From assembly GCF_040605455.1 (NCBI RefSeq), contig NZ_JBEXCV010000048.1:1-56024 (forward strand): a stretch of 56,024 bases of DNA, given 5' to 3'. Source of the DNA: Embleya sp040605455. Lineage in GTDB: Bacteria > Actinomycetota > Actinomycetes > Streptomycetales > Streptomycetaceae. The translations under genes were made by a program, and so were the position numbers. Under the pieces are notes generated by a model, which was not told where the DNA came from, made no database searches, and saw nothing but the letters and a program-made list of their open reading frames with translations. Shown piece by piece: positions 9,140 through 17,564 of this stretch; position 1 is the stretch's first letter; every line of letters begins with the position of its first letter.

Positions 9140-9178
9140 GGGTGCCTACCTCTCAGCAGAAGAGTGTGCAGCGTTTTA

Positions 9179-9192
9179 TTACCGCTCAGTAA
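9179..9192. promoter_or_regulatory. Inverted repeat upstream of acyl-CoA dehydrogenase
   Basis: TTACCGCTCAGTAA is a near-palindrome (TTACnGnnCnGTAA) 40 bases upstream of the start codon. Similar sites bind TetR-type fatty-acid regulators in actinobacteria. No such regulator lies beside it. Confidence 0.45.
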
Positions 9193-9336
9193 ACAACACT
9201 GGCGTCCACAATTATTCAGCCGCACCCTGTTCGAGCTCGCATCGGCATGGCCACGGTTCGGCGACGGCGCCCCGATCGCGGCCGATACGATCCAGGTCCC
9301 GCCCCATCCCTCCGACGAAGAAGTCAGGTGACGTAC

Positions 9337-10656
9337 GTGGCACCCCGCATCACGGTCATCGGTACCGGCTACCTGGGCGCCACGCACGCTGCGTGCATGG
9401 CCGAGCTGGGCTTCGAGGTCCTCGGGATGGACGTGGATCCCGACAAGGTGGCCACCCTCGCGAGCGGTCGGACGCCGTTCTGGGAACCCGGGCTCGAAGA
9501 GCTGATGGCCCCGCACGTGGCATCGGGACGGCTGCGCTTCACCACGGACATCGCCGAAATCGCCGAGTTCGGCGACGTGCACTTCGTGTGCGTGAACACG
9601 CCGCAGCGCAAGGGCGAGTTCGCCGCCGACGTGTCCTACGTCGACGCCGCCGTGGACGCGCTCGCCCCGCTGCTGCGCCGCCCGTGCCTGGTCGTCGGCA
9701 AGTCCACCGTCCCGGTCGGCACCGCCGAACGGCTGACCACCCGGATCACCGAGCTCGCACCGGTGGGCACCGAGGCCGAGCTGGCCTGGAACCCCGAGTT
9801 CCTGCGCGAGGGCTTCGCCGTCCAGGACACCCTGCACCCGGACCGGCTGGTGATCGGCGTGCGCTCGCAGCGGGCCGAGGACACACTGCGCGAGGTGTAC
9901 GCGACCCTGCTCGGCGAGGGCGTCCCGCTCGTGGTGACCGACTTCGCCACCTCCGAGCTGGTCAAGACCGCCGCCAACTCGTTCCTGGCCACCAAGATCT
10001 CGTTCATCAACGCGATGGCCGAGGTCTGCGAGGCGGCCGGCGCCGATGTCGAGCAGTTGTCCCAGGCGCTCGCCTTCGACCCGCGGATCAACGGCCGCTT
10101 CCTCAAGGCCGGGCTCGGCTTCGGCGGCGGCTGCCTGCCCAAGGACATCCGCGCGTTCATGGCCCGAGCGGGTGAACTGGGCGCCGACCAGGCACTCACC
10201 TTCCTGCGCGAGGTGGACGCGATCAACATGCGCCGCCGGTTCCGGATGGTCGACCTCGCCCGCGAACAGTGCGACGGCAGCTTCCTGGGCCGCCGGGTCG
10301 CCGTCTTCGGCGCCGCCTTCAAGCCCGACTCGGACGACATCCGCGACTCGCCCGCGCTCAACGTCGCCGCCCAGGTGCAGCTCCAAGGCGGCGAGGTGAC
10401 CGTGTACGACCCCAAGGCGATGGACAACGCCCGGAAGATGTACCCGGGCCTGACCTACGCGGACACCGCCTTCGACGCCGCCCGCGGCGCACACGTGGTG
10501 CTGCACCTGACCGAGTGGTCGGAGTTCCGCGAGATGGATCCGGCCGTGCTGGGCGAGATCGTCGCGGAACGGCGGGTACTCGACGGGCGCAACGCCCTCG
10601 ACCCGGTGCGCTGGCGCGGCGCAGGATGGACGTACCGGGCACTCGGTCGCCCCTGA
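9337..10656 (+). CDS. UDP-glucose/GDP-mannose 6-dehydrogenase family protein
   Basis: A 439-aa cytosolic enzyme of the UDP-glucose 6-dehydrogenase family, an NAD-dependent four-electron oxidation giving a UDP-uronic acid for envelope polysaccharides. The N-terminal Rossmann fold begins ITVIGTGYLGATHA (GxGxxG). Other landmarks are ENTPQRKG-like VNTPQRKGE, STVPVGT, the NPEFLREG loop, the FLATKISFINAMAE core helix and catalytic Cys266 in GFGGGCLPKD. The C-terminal UDP-binding domain has FGAAFKPDSDDIRDSPAL. GTG at 9337 was chosen because AGGTG precedes it by 6 bases; a GTG at 9328 is possible. It fits the envelope theme of this flank (LCP, GtrA). The exact sugar nucleotide is not determined. Confidence 0.9.
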   Translation: MAPRITVIGTGYLGATHAACMAELGFEVLGMDVDPDKVATLASGRTPFWEPGLEELMAPHVASGRLRFTTDIAEIAEFGDVHFVCVNTPQRKGEFAADVSYVDAAVDALAPLLRRPCLVVGKSTVPVGTAERLTTRITELAPVGTEAELAWNPEFLREGFAVQDTLHPDRLVIGVRSQRAEDTLREVYATLLGEGVPLVVTDFATSELVKTAANSFLATKISFINAMAEVCEAAGADVEQLSQALAFDPRINGRFLKAGLGFGGGCLPKDIRAFMARAGELGADQALTFLREVDAINMRRRFRMVDLAREQCDGSFLGRRVAVFGAAFKPDSDDIRDSPALNVAAQVQLQGGEVTVYDPKAMDNARKMYPGLTYADTAFDAARGAHVVLHLTEWSEFREMDPAVLGEIVAERRVLDGRNALDPVRWRGAGWTYRALGRP

Positions 10657-10761
10657 GTAGCCGGCCCGCCTCGGGGGCACACTCACCCGGCTGACGGCGC
10701 CGCGCCGTCCGTCGGTCGGGGGCACCGCGAGCAGCGAGACAAGGATTGCGAGGTCATCAGC

Positions 10762-11187
10762 ATGCCGTACGGCGACGAGGCCACGATCCGACGGATCCTC
10801 GACACACACACGTGGGCGGTGGTGGGACTCAGTACCAACTCCCACCGCGCCGCATATGGAGTAGCCGCGTTCCTCCGTCAGTGGGGAAAGCGCGTCGTAC
10901 CCGTGCACCCGAAAGCCGAGACGGTGCACGGCGAGCAGGGTTACGCCACGCTCGCCGAGATTCCCTTCCCGGTGGACGTGGTCGACGTGTTCGTCAACTC
11001 GGACCACGCCGGCGACATCGCCGATCAGGCCGTGAAGATCGGCGCGAAGGCGGTCTGGTTCCAGTTGGACGTGATCGACGAGAGGGCCTACCGGCAGGTC
11101 CGCGACGCGGGCCTGGACATGGTGATGGACCGCTGCTCCGCGGTGGAACTCCAGCGCATCACCATGACGGGCGCGGGCCGGTCCTGA
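10762..11187 (+). CDS. CoA-binding domain protein (YccU-like)
   Basis: A 141-aa single-domain protein with a Rossmann-like CoA-binding fold: WAVVGLSTNSHRAAYGVAAFL near the N-terminus (the nucleotide loop), KRVVPVHPKAETVHGEQGY, VDVVDVFVNSDHAGDIADQAV and the C-terminal GLDMVMDRC. Length and motifs match the YccU group of stand-alone CoA-binding proteins; a physiological role has not been established. ATG at 10762 follows GCGAGGTC. It lies 105 bases after the dehydrogenase gene on the same strand. Confidence 0.85.
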   Translation: MPYGDEATIRRILDTHTWAVVGLSTNSHRAAYGVAAFLRQWGKRVVPVHPKAETVHGEQGYATLAEIPFPVDVVDVFVNSDHAGDIADQAVKIGAKAVWFQLDVIDERAYRQVRDAGLDMVMDRCSAVELQRITMTGAGRS

Positions 11188-11197
11188 CCCCGGGAGC

Positions 11198-11225
11198 CGG
11201 GGCCCGAGCAATCCGTCGGGCCCCG
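11198..11225. terminator. Hairpin between convergent genes
   Basis: CGGGGCCCGA (11198-11207) pairs perfectly with 11216-11225 around an 8-nt loop. It serves the CoA-binding protein gene and purE from either side. Confidence 0.65.
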
Positions 11226-11236
11226 AAACCTCGGTG

Positions 11237-11740
11237 CTAGGACCCGACCCGCTCGCGCAGCTTGCGCCCCTTCTCGGTCGCCTGTGCCTTCAGCTCGGCC
11301 TGGAACGCGGTCATCCGCGCCAGCAACGCCGGATCGTGCGCCGCCAGCATCCGCACCGCGAGCAGCCCGGCATTGCGCGCGCCGCCGATCGAGACGGTGG
11401 CGACCGGCACCCCGGCCGGCATCTGCACGATCGACAGCAGCGAGTCCATGCCGTCCAGGTACTTCAGCGGTACCGGTACGCCGATCACCGGCAGCGGGGT
11501 GACCGACGCGAGCATCCCGGGCAGGTGCGCGGCGCCGCCCGCGCCCGCGATGATCGCCTTGAGACCACGTTCGGCCGCAGTCGTGCCGTACTCGATCATC
11601 TCCTGCGGCATCCGGTGCGCGGAGACCACGTCGGCCTCGTACTCGATCCCGAATTCGTCCATGACCTGCGCGGCGAGTTCCATCACCGGCCAGTCCGAGT
11701 CGGACCCCATGACGATGCCGACGACGGGCTGCGTGCTCAT
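11237..11740 (-). CDS. purE: N5-carboxyaminoimidazole ribonucleotide mutase
   Basis: A 167-aa class I PurE. It moves the carboxyl group of N5-CAIR to C4 to give CAIR in purine synthesis. The family motifs are clear: GIVMGSDSDWPVM at the N-terminus, VVSAHRMP with the catalytic His, AGAGGAAHLPGMLAS, PLPVIGVPV, the QMPAGVPVATV substrate loop and NAGLLAVRML. ATG at 11740 overlaps the purK stop by 4 bases (ATGA), so it is translated after purK from one transcript. Confidence 0.97.
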   Translation of the reverse strand: MSTQPVVGIVMGSDSDWPVMELAAQVMDEFGIEYEADVVSAHRMPQEMIEYGTTAAERGLKAIIAGAGGAAHLPGMLASVTPLPVIGVPVPLKYLDGMDSLLSIVQMPAGVPVATVSIGGARNAGLLAVRMLAAHDPALLARMTAFQAELKAQATEKGRKLRERVGS

Positions 11741-12876
11741 TCGGTGATGTCCCCTCGGAGGTAGTCGGCGGCGTGCCGGGCGCGCTCGCGCACGTCGTCC
11801 AGGTCGTCGCCGCACACGGTGACGTGCCCGACCTTGCGGCCGGGCTTCACGTCTTTGCCGTACATGTGCACCTTGACCCCGGGATCGCGGGCCATCACGT
11901 GCAGGTACGGACGGTACATGTCCGAATAGTCGCCGCCGAGCACGTTGACCATCACGGTCCACGGCGCCCGGGCGCGCGGGTCGCCCAGCGGCAGGTCCAG
12001 CACCGCGCGCAGGTGGTTCTCGAACTGTGAGGTGAGCGCGCCGTCGATGCTCCAGTGCCCGCTGTTGTGCGGGCGCATGGCCAGCTCGTTGACCAGGATC
12101 CGGCCGTCGACGGTCTCGAACAGTTCGACCGCGAGGTGCCCGACGACCCCCAGCTCGCCCGCGATCGACAACGCGATCCGCTGCGCCCGGACCGCGATGT
12201 CCTCGGCCAGGTTCGGCGCGGGCGCGATCACCTCGCGGCACACGCCGTCCACCTGGATCGACTCGACCACGGGATAGGCCACCGCCTGCCCGTGCGGCGA
12301 GCGCACCACGCACGCCGCCAGCTCGCGGGTGAAGTCGACCTTCTCCTCGGCGAGCACCGGCACGCCGGCCGCGAACGGCACGGCGGCCTCCTGCTCGCCG
12401 CGCACTATCCACACGCCCTTGCCGTCGTAGCCGCCGCGTGTGGTCTTGAGCACCACCGGCCAGCCGCCCACCTCGGCCGCGAACGCCGCCACGTCCGCCG
12501 GATCGGCCACGATCCGGTTGCGCGGGCACGGGACACCGATCTCGGCCAGCCTGGCCCGCATCACGCCCTTGTCCTGGGCGTGCACGAGCGCCTGCGGGCT
12601 CGGCCGAACGGCGACGCCGTCGGCCTCGAGAGCCTCCAGGAGCGCGGTGGGGACCTGCTCGTGGTCGAACGTGACCACGTCACAGCCTTGCGCGAAGCGG
12701 CGCAGGTCGGCGAGGTCGTCCTCACTGCCGAGCACGACGTCGCCCACGACCTGGGCCGCGGATTCGGACGGGGATGCGGCGAGTACGCGAAAGCGGGCGC
12801 CGAGCGGGATTGCGGCCTGGTGCGTCATGCGGGCGAGCTGGCCGCCGCCGACCATGCCGACGACTGGGAACGTCAC
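11737..12876 (-). CDS. purK: N5-carboxyaminoimidazole ribonucleotide synthase
   Basis: A 379-aa ATP-grasp enzyme that uses ATP and bicarbonate to convert AIR to N5-CAIR, the substrate of PurE next door. It begins VVGMVGGGQLARM, the PurK N-terminal signature. The ATP-grasp part shows GWPVVLKTTRGGYDGKGVW, the ELAACVVRSPHGQAVAYPVVE region and the metal-binding ELAMRPHNSGHW segment. The GTG start at 12876 has no better alternative. A 229-base gap separates it from the divergent GtrA genes. Length is normal. Confidence 0.97.
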   Translation of the reverse strand: MTFPVVGMVGGGQLARMTHQAAIPLGARFRVLAASPSESAAQVVGDVVLGSEDDLADLRRFAQGCDVVTFDHEQVPTALLEALEADGVAVRPSPQALVHAQDKGVMRARLAEIGVPCPRNRIVADPADVAAFAAEVGGWPVVLKTTRGGYDGKGVWIVRGEQEAAVPFAAGVPVLAEEKVDFTRELAACVVRSPHGQAVAYPVVESIQVDGVCREVIAPAPNLAEDIAVRAQRIALSIAGELGVVGHLAVELFETVDGRILVNELAMRPHNSGHWSIDGALTSQFENHLRAVLDLPLGDPRARAPWTVMVNVLGGDYSDMYRPYLHVMARDPGVKVHMYGKDVKPGRKVGHVTVCGDDLDDVRERARHAADYLRGDITE

Positions 12877-13105
12877 GGGGGAAGGGTACCGACCCGACCC
12901 GCACGACCGTGGCGGTGGGCGTTGCGGGCGGCCTTCGGGCGAGCCGAGCCTGCCAAAACGGCATGCGCCACACGTGCCGAAAGATGTTCCGGTGAAGAGT
13001 CTGCAACAGGAGAGAGACCGTGTGCCGATGCCGAGCGGCTGCGACGGCTACCCTCGTCGGGTGAGTCGTCATGCCCGCAGTTCCCATGGTGCCAAAGGAG
13101 AGTCC

Positions 13106-13603
13106 GTGCCTTCGCCTGTCGGCGCCCCCACCGACCCGTCCGTCGGACCGCCGCCCGGCCGGATCGCACGCATCCGTTCCGAGGTCACCCAGTTCCTGAT
13201 CGCGGGCGGGCTCGCCTACGCGGTGGACGTCCTCGTCTTCAACCTCGGCCTCTCACTCGGCTTGAGCGGGGTCGTGGCGAAGATCGTCTCCTCGATCCCG
13301 GCGACCATCGTGGCCTACGTCGGGAACCGATACTGGACCTATCGGCATCGGGACCGCACCGGCGTCGGGCGCGAATACACACTCTTCTTCGTGTTCAGCG
13401 CGATCGCTGCGGGCATCCAAGCGTCGAGCGTGTTCGTCTCGCACACTCTGATGGGCTACGAGAGCAAGCTCGCCGACAACATCTCGGCGAACATCGTCGG
13501 TATGGCTCTCGGCACGCTGTTCCGCTTCTGGGCATTCCGTACCTGGGTGTTCAAGCACAAACGACCCGGCAGCGCGCCGGTCGTCGAAGGTGGCATGTCG
13601 TGA
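13106..13603 (+). CDS. GtrA family membrane protein (first of a coupled pair)
   Basis: A 165-aa integral membrane protein with four predicted helices, starting at about residue 25 (FLIAGGLAYAVDVLVFNLGL). The GtrA hallmarks are KIVSSIPATIVAYVGNRYWTYRHR and the terminal GTLFRFWAFRTWVF. GtrA proteins are thought to flip or translocate lipid-linked sugars for cell-wall glycan decoration. GTG at 13106 has AAAGGAG upstream. Its stop overlaps the start of the second GtrA gene (GTGA), indicating translational coupling and possibly a heteromeric pair. Confidence 0.88.
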   Translation: MPSPVGAPTDPSVGPPPGRIARIRSEVTQFLIAGGLAYAVDVLVFNLGLSLGLSGVVAKIVSSIPATIVAYVGNRYWTYRHRDRTGVGREYTLFFVFSAIAAGIQASSVFVSHTLMGYESKLADNISANIVGMALGTLFRFWAFRTWVFKHKRPGSAPVVEGGMS

Positions 13604-14193
13604 AGGCGCTCCGGAATTGGTACGACCGAGTCGGACACCTGCTGCGCGAGACGCTGAAGTTCGGCGCCGTCGGCGGATTCGGCGTGATCGTCAACGTGAT
13701 CGTGTTCAACATCTGCCGTAACCACCTGGGCCTGGCCTCGGTGCGCTCGTCGGTGATCTCGACCGCGCTCGCGATCATGGTGAACTACCTCGGCAACCGC
13801 TACTGGGCCTTCCGGCACCGTACGTCGACGGACAGTCGACGCGAGTTCGTGCTGTTCATGGCGTTCAGCGGGGTCGGCATGGCGATCGAGGCGGGCACCG
13901 TGGCCTTCTCGCACTACTGGCTCGGCTACCCCTCACTGCTCGCCGACAACGTCGCGAAGTACGCCGTCGGCCTGCCACTGGGCACCCTGTTCCGCTTCTG
14001 GTCCTACCGCACCTGGGTCTTCACCGGAACGCACGCCGACCGCAAGCCGGTCCGGGTCGTCGCGGCGCCGACCACCGAGAACGCCAAGCCCGACCGCCGA
14101 CCGGCAGCCCGCGGTCGAGCCCGCGGCGGAGCCCACCTGGACACCGAGGCCGCCCGCCTGGTCGAGGACGAAAGCGAAACCTCCCGGGCCTGA
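13600..14193 (+). CDS. GtrA family membrane protein (second of a coupled pair)
   Basis: A 197-aa paralogue of the preceding gene with the same four-helix layout: KFGAVGGFGVIVNVIVFN, VISTALAIMVNYLGNRYWAFRHR and LGTLFRFWSYRTWVF. Unlike the first copy it has a C-terminal cytoplasmic tail of about 45 residues rich in Arg, Pro and Ala (DRRPAARGRARGGAH). GTG at 13600 overlaps the upstream stop. The two proteins are clearly related but diverged, so the pair is not a recent duplication. Substrate unknown; the nearby LCP and UDP-sugar dehydrogenase genes make a wall-glycan role plausible. Confidence 0.87.
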   Translation: MKALRNWYDRVGHLLRETLKFGAVGGFGVIVNVIVFNICRNHLGLASVRSSVISTALAIMVNYLGNRYWAFRHRTSTDSRREFVLFMAFSGVGMAIEAGTVAFSHYWLGYPSLLADNVAKYAVGLPLGTLFRFWSYRTWVFTGTHADRKPVRVVAAPTTENAKPDRRPAARGRARGGAHLDTEAARLVEDESETSRA

Positions 14194-14234
14194 ACGCACC
14201 CACCGCCCAACCCCTCCGAGCCCCTGTCCGCTCC

Positions 14235-15500
14235 TCACCCGGGCGGATCCTCCGGGTGCGCCGCCAGGAATACCGCGAACACCGGTGGGCGCTGCTGGAG
14301 CAGCTCCAGGCGGCCGCCGTCCGCCTCGGCCAGGTCACGGGCGACCGCGAGCCCCAGACCGGTCGAATTGTGGCCGCTGACCGCCCGCTCGAACACCCGC
14401 GCACCCAACTCGTCCGGCACTCCCGTGCCCTCGTCCTCGACCTCGACCACCACCGACGTGCCGGTCGTACGCGTGCGGATGTTCACCCCGCCCGCGCCGT
14501 GCATGAGCGTGTTCTCGACCAGCGTCGCAAGCACCTGGGACAGCGCCCCGGGGGTGGCCACGGCGGTCAGGCCGCGCTCCCCCTCGACCCGGATGCTGCG
14601 TCCGGCCTCGCGGAAGTTGGGTCGCCACTCGTCGATCTGCTGCTGGATCACGTCGTCCACCCGGACGGTGACCGCGGACATGTTGCGCGGGTCGCGACCG
14701 GCGCTGCCGCGCCGACTGCTGGTCAGCAGCCGCTGCACCACATCGGTGAGCCGCTCGACCTGGGACAACGCGATCGCGGCCTCCTCCTTGACGATCTCCG
14801 GATCCTCGGTCGCGATGATCTCCTCCAGCCGCATGGACAGCGCCGTGAGCGGCGTGCGCAGCTGGTGGGAGGCGTCTGCGGCGAGCCGGCGCTCGGCGGT
14901 GAGCATCCGCGCGACCCGCTCGGCACTTTGGTCCAGCACCTCGGCGACGCGATCCAGCTCGGGTACGCCGTACCGGCGGTGCCGGGGCCGGGGGTCACCG
15001 GAGCCGAGCCGTTCGGCGGTCTCGGCCAGGTCGGTCAGCGGGCGGGCGAGCCGGCGGGCCTGCCACACCGCGAGGGCCGCGGCCGCGGCGACGGCGAGCA
15101 GCGCCACGCTCAGGATCAGCAGGAGGGATTCGCGGATCTTGCCGGTGACCCGCTCGCGCGGCTCGCCGACGGTGACCGAGTCGCCCATCTCGCCGTGCAT
15201 GTCCTTCTCGAAGACCCGGCCGCTCGGCTTGTCACCGATCACCAGCGGGGGTTCCCCGGGCAGCCGCACGATCGCGTAGCGATGCGGTTCGATCTGCCTG
15301 TGCAGCAGTTCCGCGTCCGAACGTTCGCCGGAGGCCAGTCGCAGCTCGACGACCTCCAGGATGCGCGCGGCCTCGGCCTTGAGGCTGTCGCCCGCACTGT
15401 TCTCGATCGCGTGGGTCTCCACGAACGCCAGCGGCACGCCGAGCACGGCCACGACGACCAGGACCACGCCGAGCGTGGTGTTGATGAGCCTGCGACGCAA
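14235..15500 (-). CDS. Sensor histidine kinase (two-component)
   Basis: A 421-aa inner-membrane kinase. TM1 at about residues 7-26, an extracellular sensor of about 95 residues, TM2 at about 124-146, HAMP at 147-200, then the DHp helix with phospho-accepting His212 in ASHQLRTPLTAL. The ATPase domain has the N-box LVENTLMHG, G1 EDEGTGVP and G2 STGLGLAVAR. It is transcribed after the response regulator with an 83-base gap and probably phosphorylates it. The signal is unknown; the extracellular loop has no recognised domain. It is the gene pair closest to the surface-protein island, so a regulatory link is conceivable but not shown. Confidence 0.93.
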   Translation of the reverse strand: MRRRLINTTLGVVLVVVAVLGVPLAFVETHAIENSAGDSLKAEAARILEVVELRLASGERSDAELLHRQIEPHRYAIVRLPGEPPLVIGDKPSGRVFEKDMHGEMGDSVTVGEPRERVTGKIRESLLLILSVALLAVAAAAALAVWQARRLARPLTDLAETAERLGSGDPRPRHRRYGVPELDRVAEVLDQSAERVARMLTAERRLAADASHQLRTPLTALSMRLEEIIATEDPEIVKEEAAIALSQVERLTDVVQRLLTSSRRGSAGRDPRNMSAVTVRVDDVIQQQIDEWRPNFREAGRSIRVEGERGLTAVATPGALSQVLATLVENTLMHGAGGVNIRTRTTGTSVVVEVEDEGTGVPDELGARVFERAVSGHNSTGLGLAVARDLAEADGGRLELLQQRPPVFAVFLAAHPEDPPG

Positions 15501-15583
15501 GGTTGGTCCCGTCAGCTTTCCGGGGTCGGCTCCGGAGTCGGCTCCGAGATCGCCACCTGCGAAGTCGGCCCGGCCGCCCGAGG

Positions 15584-16255
15584 TCAGCTCTTCTCGAAGC
15601 GAAAGCCCACGCCGCGCACGGTGGTGATGTAACGCGGGTTGCCCGCGTCGTCACCGAGCTTCTTGCGCAGCCACGAGATGTGCATGTCCAGCGTCTTGGT
15701 GGAACTCCACCACGTGGTGTCCCACACCTCACGCATCAGCTGGTCGCGGGTGACCACCCGGCCGGCGTCGCGCACCAGCACCCGGAGCAGGTCGAACTCC
15801 TTGGCGGTGAGCTGAAGCTCCTCCTCGCCGATCCAGGCGCGATGCGAGTCGACGTCGATCCGCACGCCGTGCACCCCCTGACCGACGTCGGCCGCGCCGC
15901 GCCGGAGCAGCGCGCGCACGCGCGCGAGCAACTCGGCGAGCCGGAAGGGCTTGGTGACGTAATCGTCGGCGCCGGCGTCGAGGCCGACCACCGTGTCCAC
16001 TTCGTCGGCGCGCGCGGTCAGGACCAGAACCGGGAAGCCGTGCCCCTCGGCACGCAGCCGCCGGCACACCTCCAGGCCGTCCATCCCGGGCAGACCGAGG
16101 TCGAGGACGAGCAGGTCCACCCCGCTCTGCGCGGCGCATTCGAGAGCGGTTGGGCCGTCCTCGCGCACCTCGACCTCGTAGCCCTCTCGGCGCAACGCAC
16201 GCGCGAGCGGTTCGGAGATGGATGCGTCGTCCTCGGCGAGCAGTACGCGGGTCAT
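15584..16255 (-). CDS. OmpR/PhoB-family response regulator
   Basis: A 223-aa regulator. The receiver domain has the acidic pair EDD (residues 8-10), phospho-acceptor Asp52 in LVLDLGLPG, Thr80 and Lys102 in TKPF. The C-terminal winged helix has LTAKEFDLLRVLV, the recognition-helix region STKTLDMHISWLRKKL and the wing RYITTVRGVGFRF. It is the first gene of the two-gene operon with the histidine kinase. Its DNA target is unknown; OmpR-type regulators usually bind direct repeats, unlike the palindromes of the neighbouring island. Confidence 0.94.
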   Translation of the reverse strand: MTRVLLAEDDASISEPLARALRREGYEVEVREDGPTALECAAQSGVDLLVLDLGLPGMDGLEVCRRLRAEGHGFPVLVLTARADEVDTVVGLDAGADDYVTKPFRLAELLARVRALLRRGAADVGQGVHGVRIDVDSHRAWIGEEELQLTAKEFDLLRVLVRDAGRVVTRDQLMREVWDTTWWSSTKTLDMHISWLRKKLGDDAGNPRYITTVRGVGFRFEKS

Positions 16256-16475
16256 GACCTTGATGTTACTGAGCCGTGGGCGCGAGGTTGACGAGCTCCG
16301 CCCGACAGACCTGCGGGGGCCGGGAATCGCCAGGGATTTTTCCCTGATCGAGGGAGTCCCGACGACCGGAATACTCGGACCGATCGGGGCGCTCGGATCG
16401 ATCCGGGGCCTGGCAGCAGTCGCGGCGCTCGGGCCGATGGGGAAATCGAGGCGCGGTCGAGGCGTCGGGGAGCGG
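16256..16475. other. Intergenic region between response regulator and island
   Basis: It holds a small hairpin CAGGGA-TTTT-TCCCTG (16332-16347) that could end the 16476-17336 gene, and probably the promoter of the response-regulator operon. No gene is seen. Confidence 0.35.
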
Positions 16476-17336
16476 TCACCATTCGTCGTCCTCGTGCCGA
16501 CGCCACGAGTACAACATCGTGGCCGCCGCCATCACCAGGATCAGTGCCCCGACCACGATCAGCACGATCGTCCCGCCGGAGACCTCCCCGTCGTCCTCGC
16601 CGCGGCTTTGGGCCTCGATGCCCACCCCGCTCGCCTTGCCCGCTTCCTGACCAACCCCGTCCGGGCTCGCGGCCGGGCTCTCCGCACGCTGTGAAGCGCT
16701 CTGTACGGACGTCTCGCCCACTGCCGGAGGTTGCCCGGCACCGGAGCCCGCCGGGCTGCCCTGCGGCCCCTCCGAAGCTCTCCCCGCCGAATCGACCTTG
16801 AGGGTCGTCGCGGGCGGCGCGGGAGCGGTCGGGAAGCACGTGGTGATCTGGTCGCCGAAGATCGCGGTACTGGTGACCATCTTGCCCGGCGCGATCCTGA
16901 TGTCGCCCTTGGCATCGAGCGGCACGGTGATCTCGCCCTCGTAGGGCGGCACCACGATCTGCGCGGGCGTACCCGGGATGTCCACCCGCATCTTCGGCCC
17001 CTGAAGCGTGAGTTCGCCGCTCGCGCCGCCGGACAGGATGAGCTGGATCGACGGGGTCAACGGGGTGCCCGGGAACGGCAGCGGGCTGGTCGCGGGACTG
17101 CCGCCGAGGGTGACCTTGATCTTCACCTTGTCGCCGGGTCGGACCGGTTCGGTCGGCGCGTCCAGCGAGATCTGCTGCGGACCGTCCACGGCGGGCTGAT
17201 CCAACGGGATGACGCAGTGCACCTGCACGATCAGCGGTTCCGCCGCGCCGGCGGGTGGAGCGAGTGCGAGCGCCGAACCGACCGTGCAGCCCAGGGCGAG
17301 GACGGCGCTCGCCATGCGTGGAGCCCAGAGAGCCAT
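16476..17336 (-). CDS. Exported surface protein with two-Cys N-terminal domain and C-terminal membrane anchor
   Basis: A 286-aa protein: signal peptide to about residue 31 (cleavage near AGA), then a ~140-aa beta-rich domain with two cysteines (VHCVIP and TTCFP). The shared signature VTLGGSPATSPL links it to the 32447 and 37048 proteins. A Pro/Ser/Glu-rich linker (~residues 170-250) follows. The C-terminus is one membrane helix (GTIVLIVVGALILVMAAATML) and a short basic/acidic tail. There is no LPxTG, so it is anchored by the helix itself. No enzymatic motif is seen. A GGAACTGTTCC palindrome lies 84 bases upstream. Likely the shortest, single-domain member of the island family. Function inferred only as surface-exposed. 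Confidence 0.8.
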   Translation of the reverse strand: MALWAPRMASAVLALGCTVGSALALAPPAGAAEPLIVQVHCVIPLDQPAVDGPQQISLDAPTEPVRPGDKVKIKVTLGGSPATSPLPFPGTPLTPSIQLILSGGASGELTLQGPKMRVDIPGTPAQIVVPPYEGEITVPLDAKGDIRIAPGKMVTSTAIFGDQITTCFPTAPAPPATTLKVDSAGRASEGPQGSPAGSGAGQPPAVGETSVQSASQRAESPAASPDGVGQEAGKASGVGIEAQSRGEDDGEVSGGTIVLIVVGALILVMAAATMLYSWRRHEDDEW

Positions 17337-17419
17337 CGGGAGTCGCGTTCCTTCTCGTGGGTGTGGAAGCCGGTGGGAGAGACGAGATGAGGATGGGTGA
17401 GGAGTGAGGTGCGGCGGTC

Positions 17420-17430
17420 GGAACTGTTCC
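17420..17430. promoter_or_regulatory. GGAACTGTTCC palindrome upstream of the 16476-17336 gene
   Basis: An 11-bp perfect inverted repeat with the same half-sites (GGAAC/GTTCC) as the island's type-A operators but a 1-nt instead of 2-nt centre. No TTGACT promoter was found beside it. Confidence 0.35.
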
Positions 17431-17448
17431 GCGACGGCGGAATATAGC

Positions 17449-17493
17449 CGAAGGGTCCCCCGACCGGGTGAGGACCGGCAAGGGGACCCTTCG
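17449..17493 (-). terminator. Terminator of the LAHTG surface-protein gene
   Basis: CGAAGGGTCCCC (17449-17460) pairs with 17482-17493 over 12 bp. Inside the 21-base loop a second short CCGG...CCGG pairing is possible. Confidence 0.6.
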
Positions 17494-17564
17494 AATTCGG
17501 ATCAGCTGGGTTCAGCCATCGCGGCCACTACGACGCCGAGTTGCCGCCGCGTGCGGACCGGACG

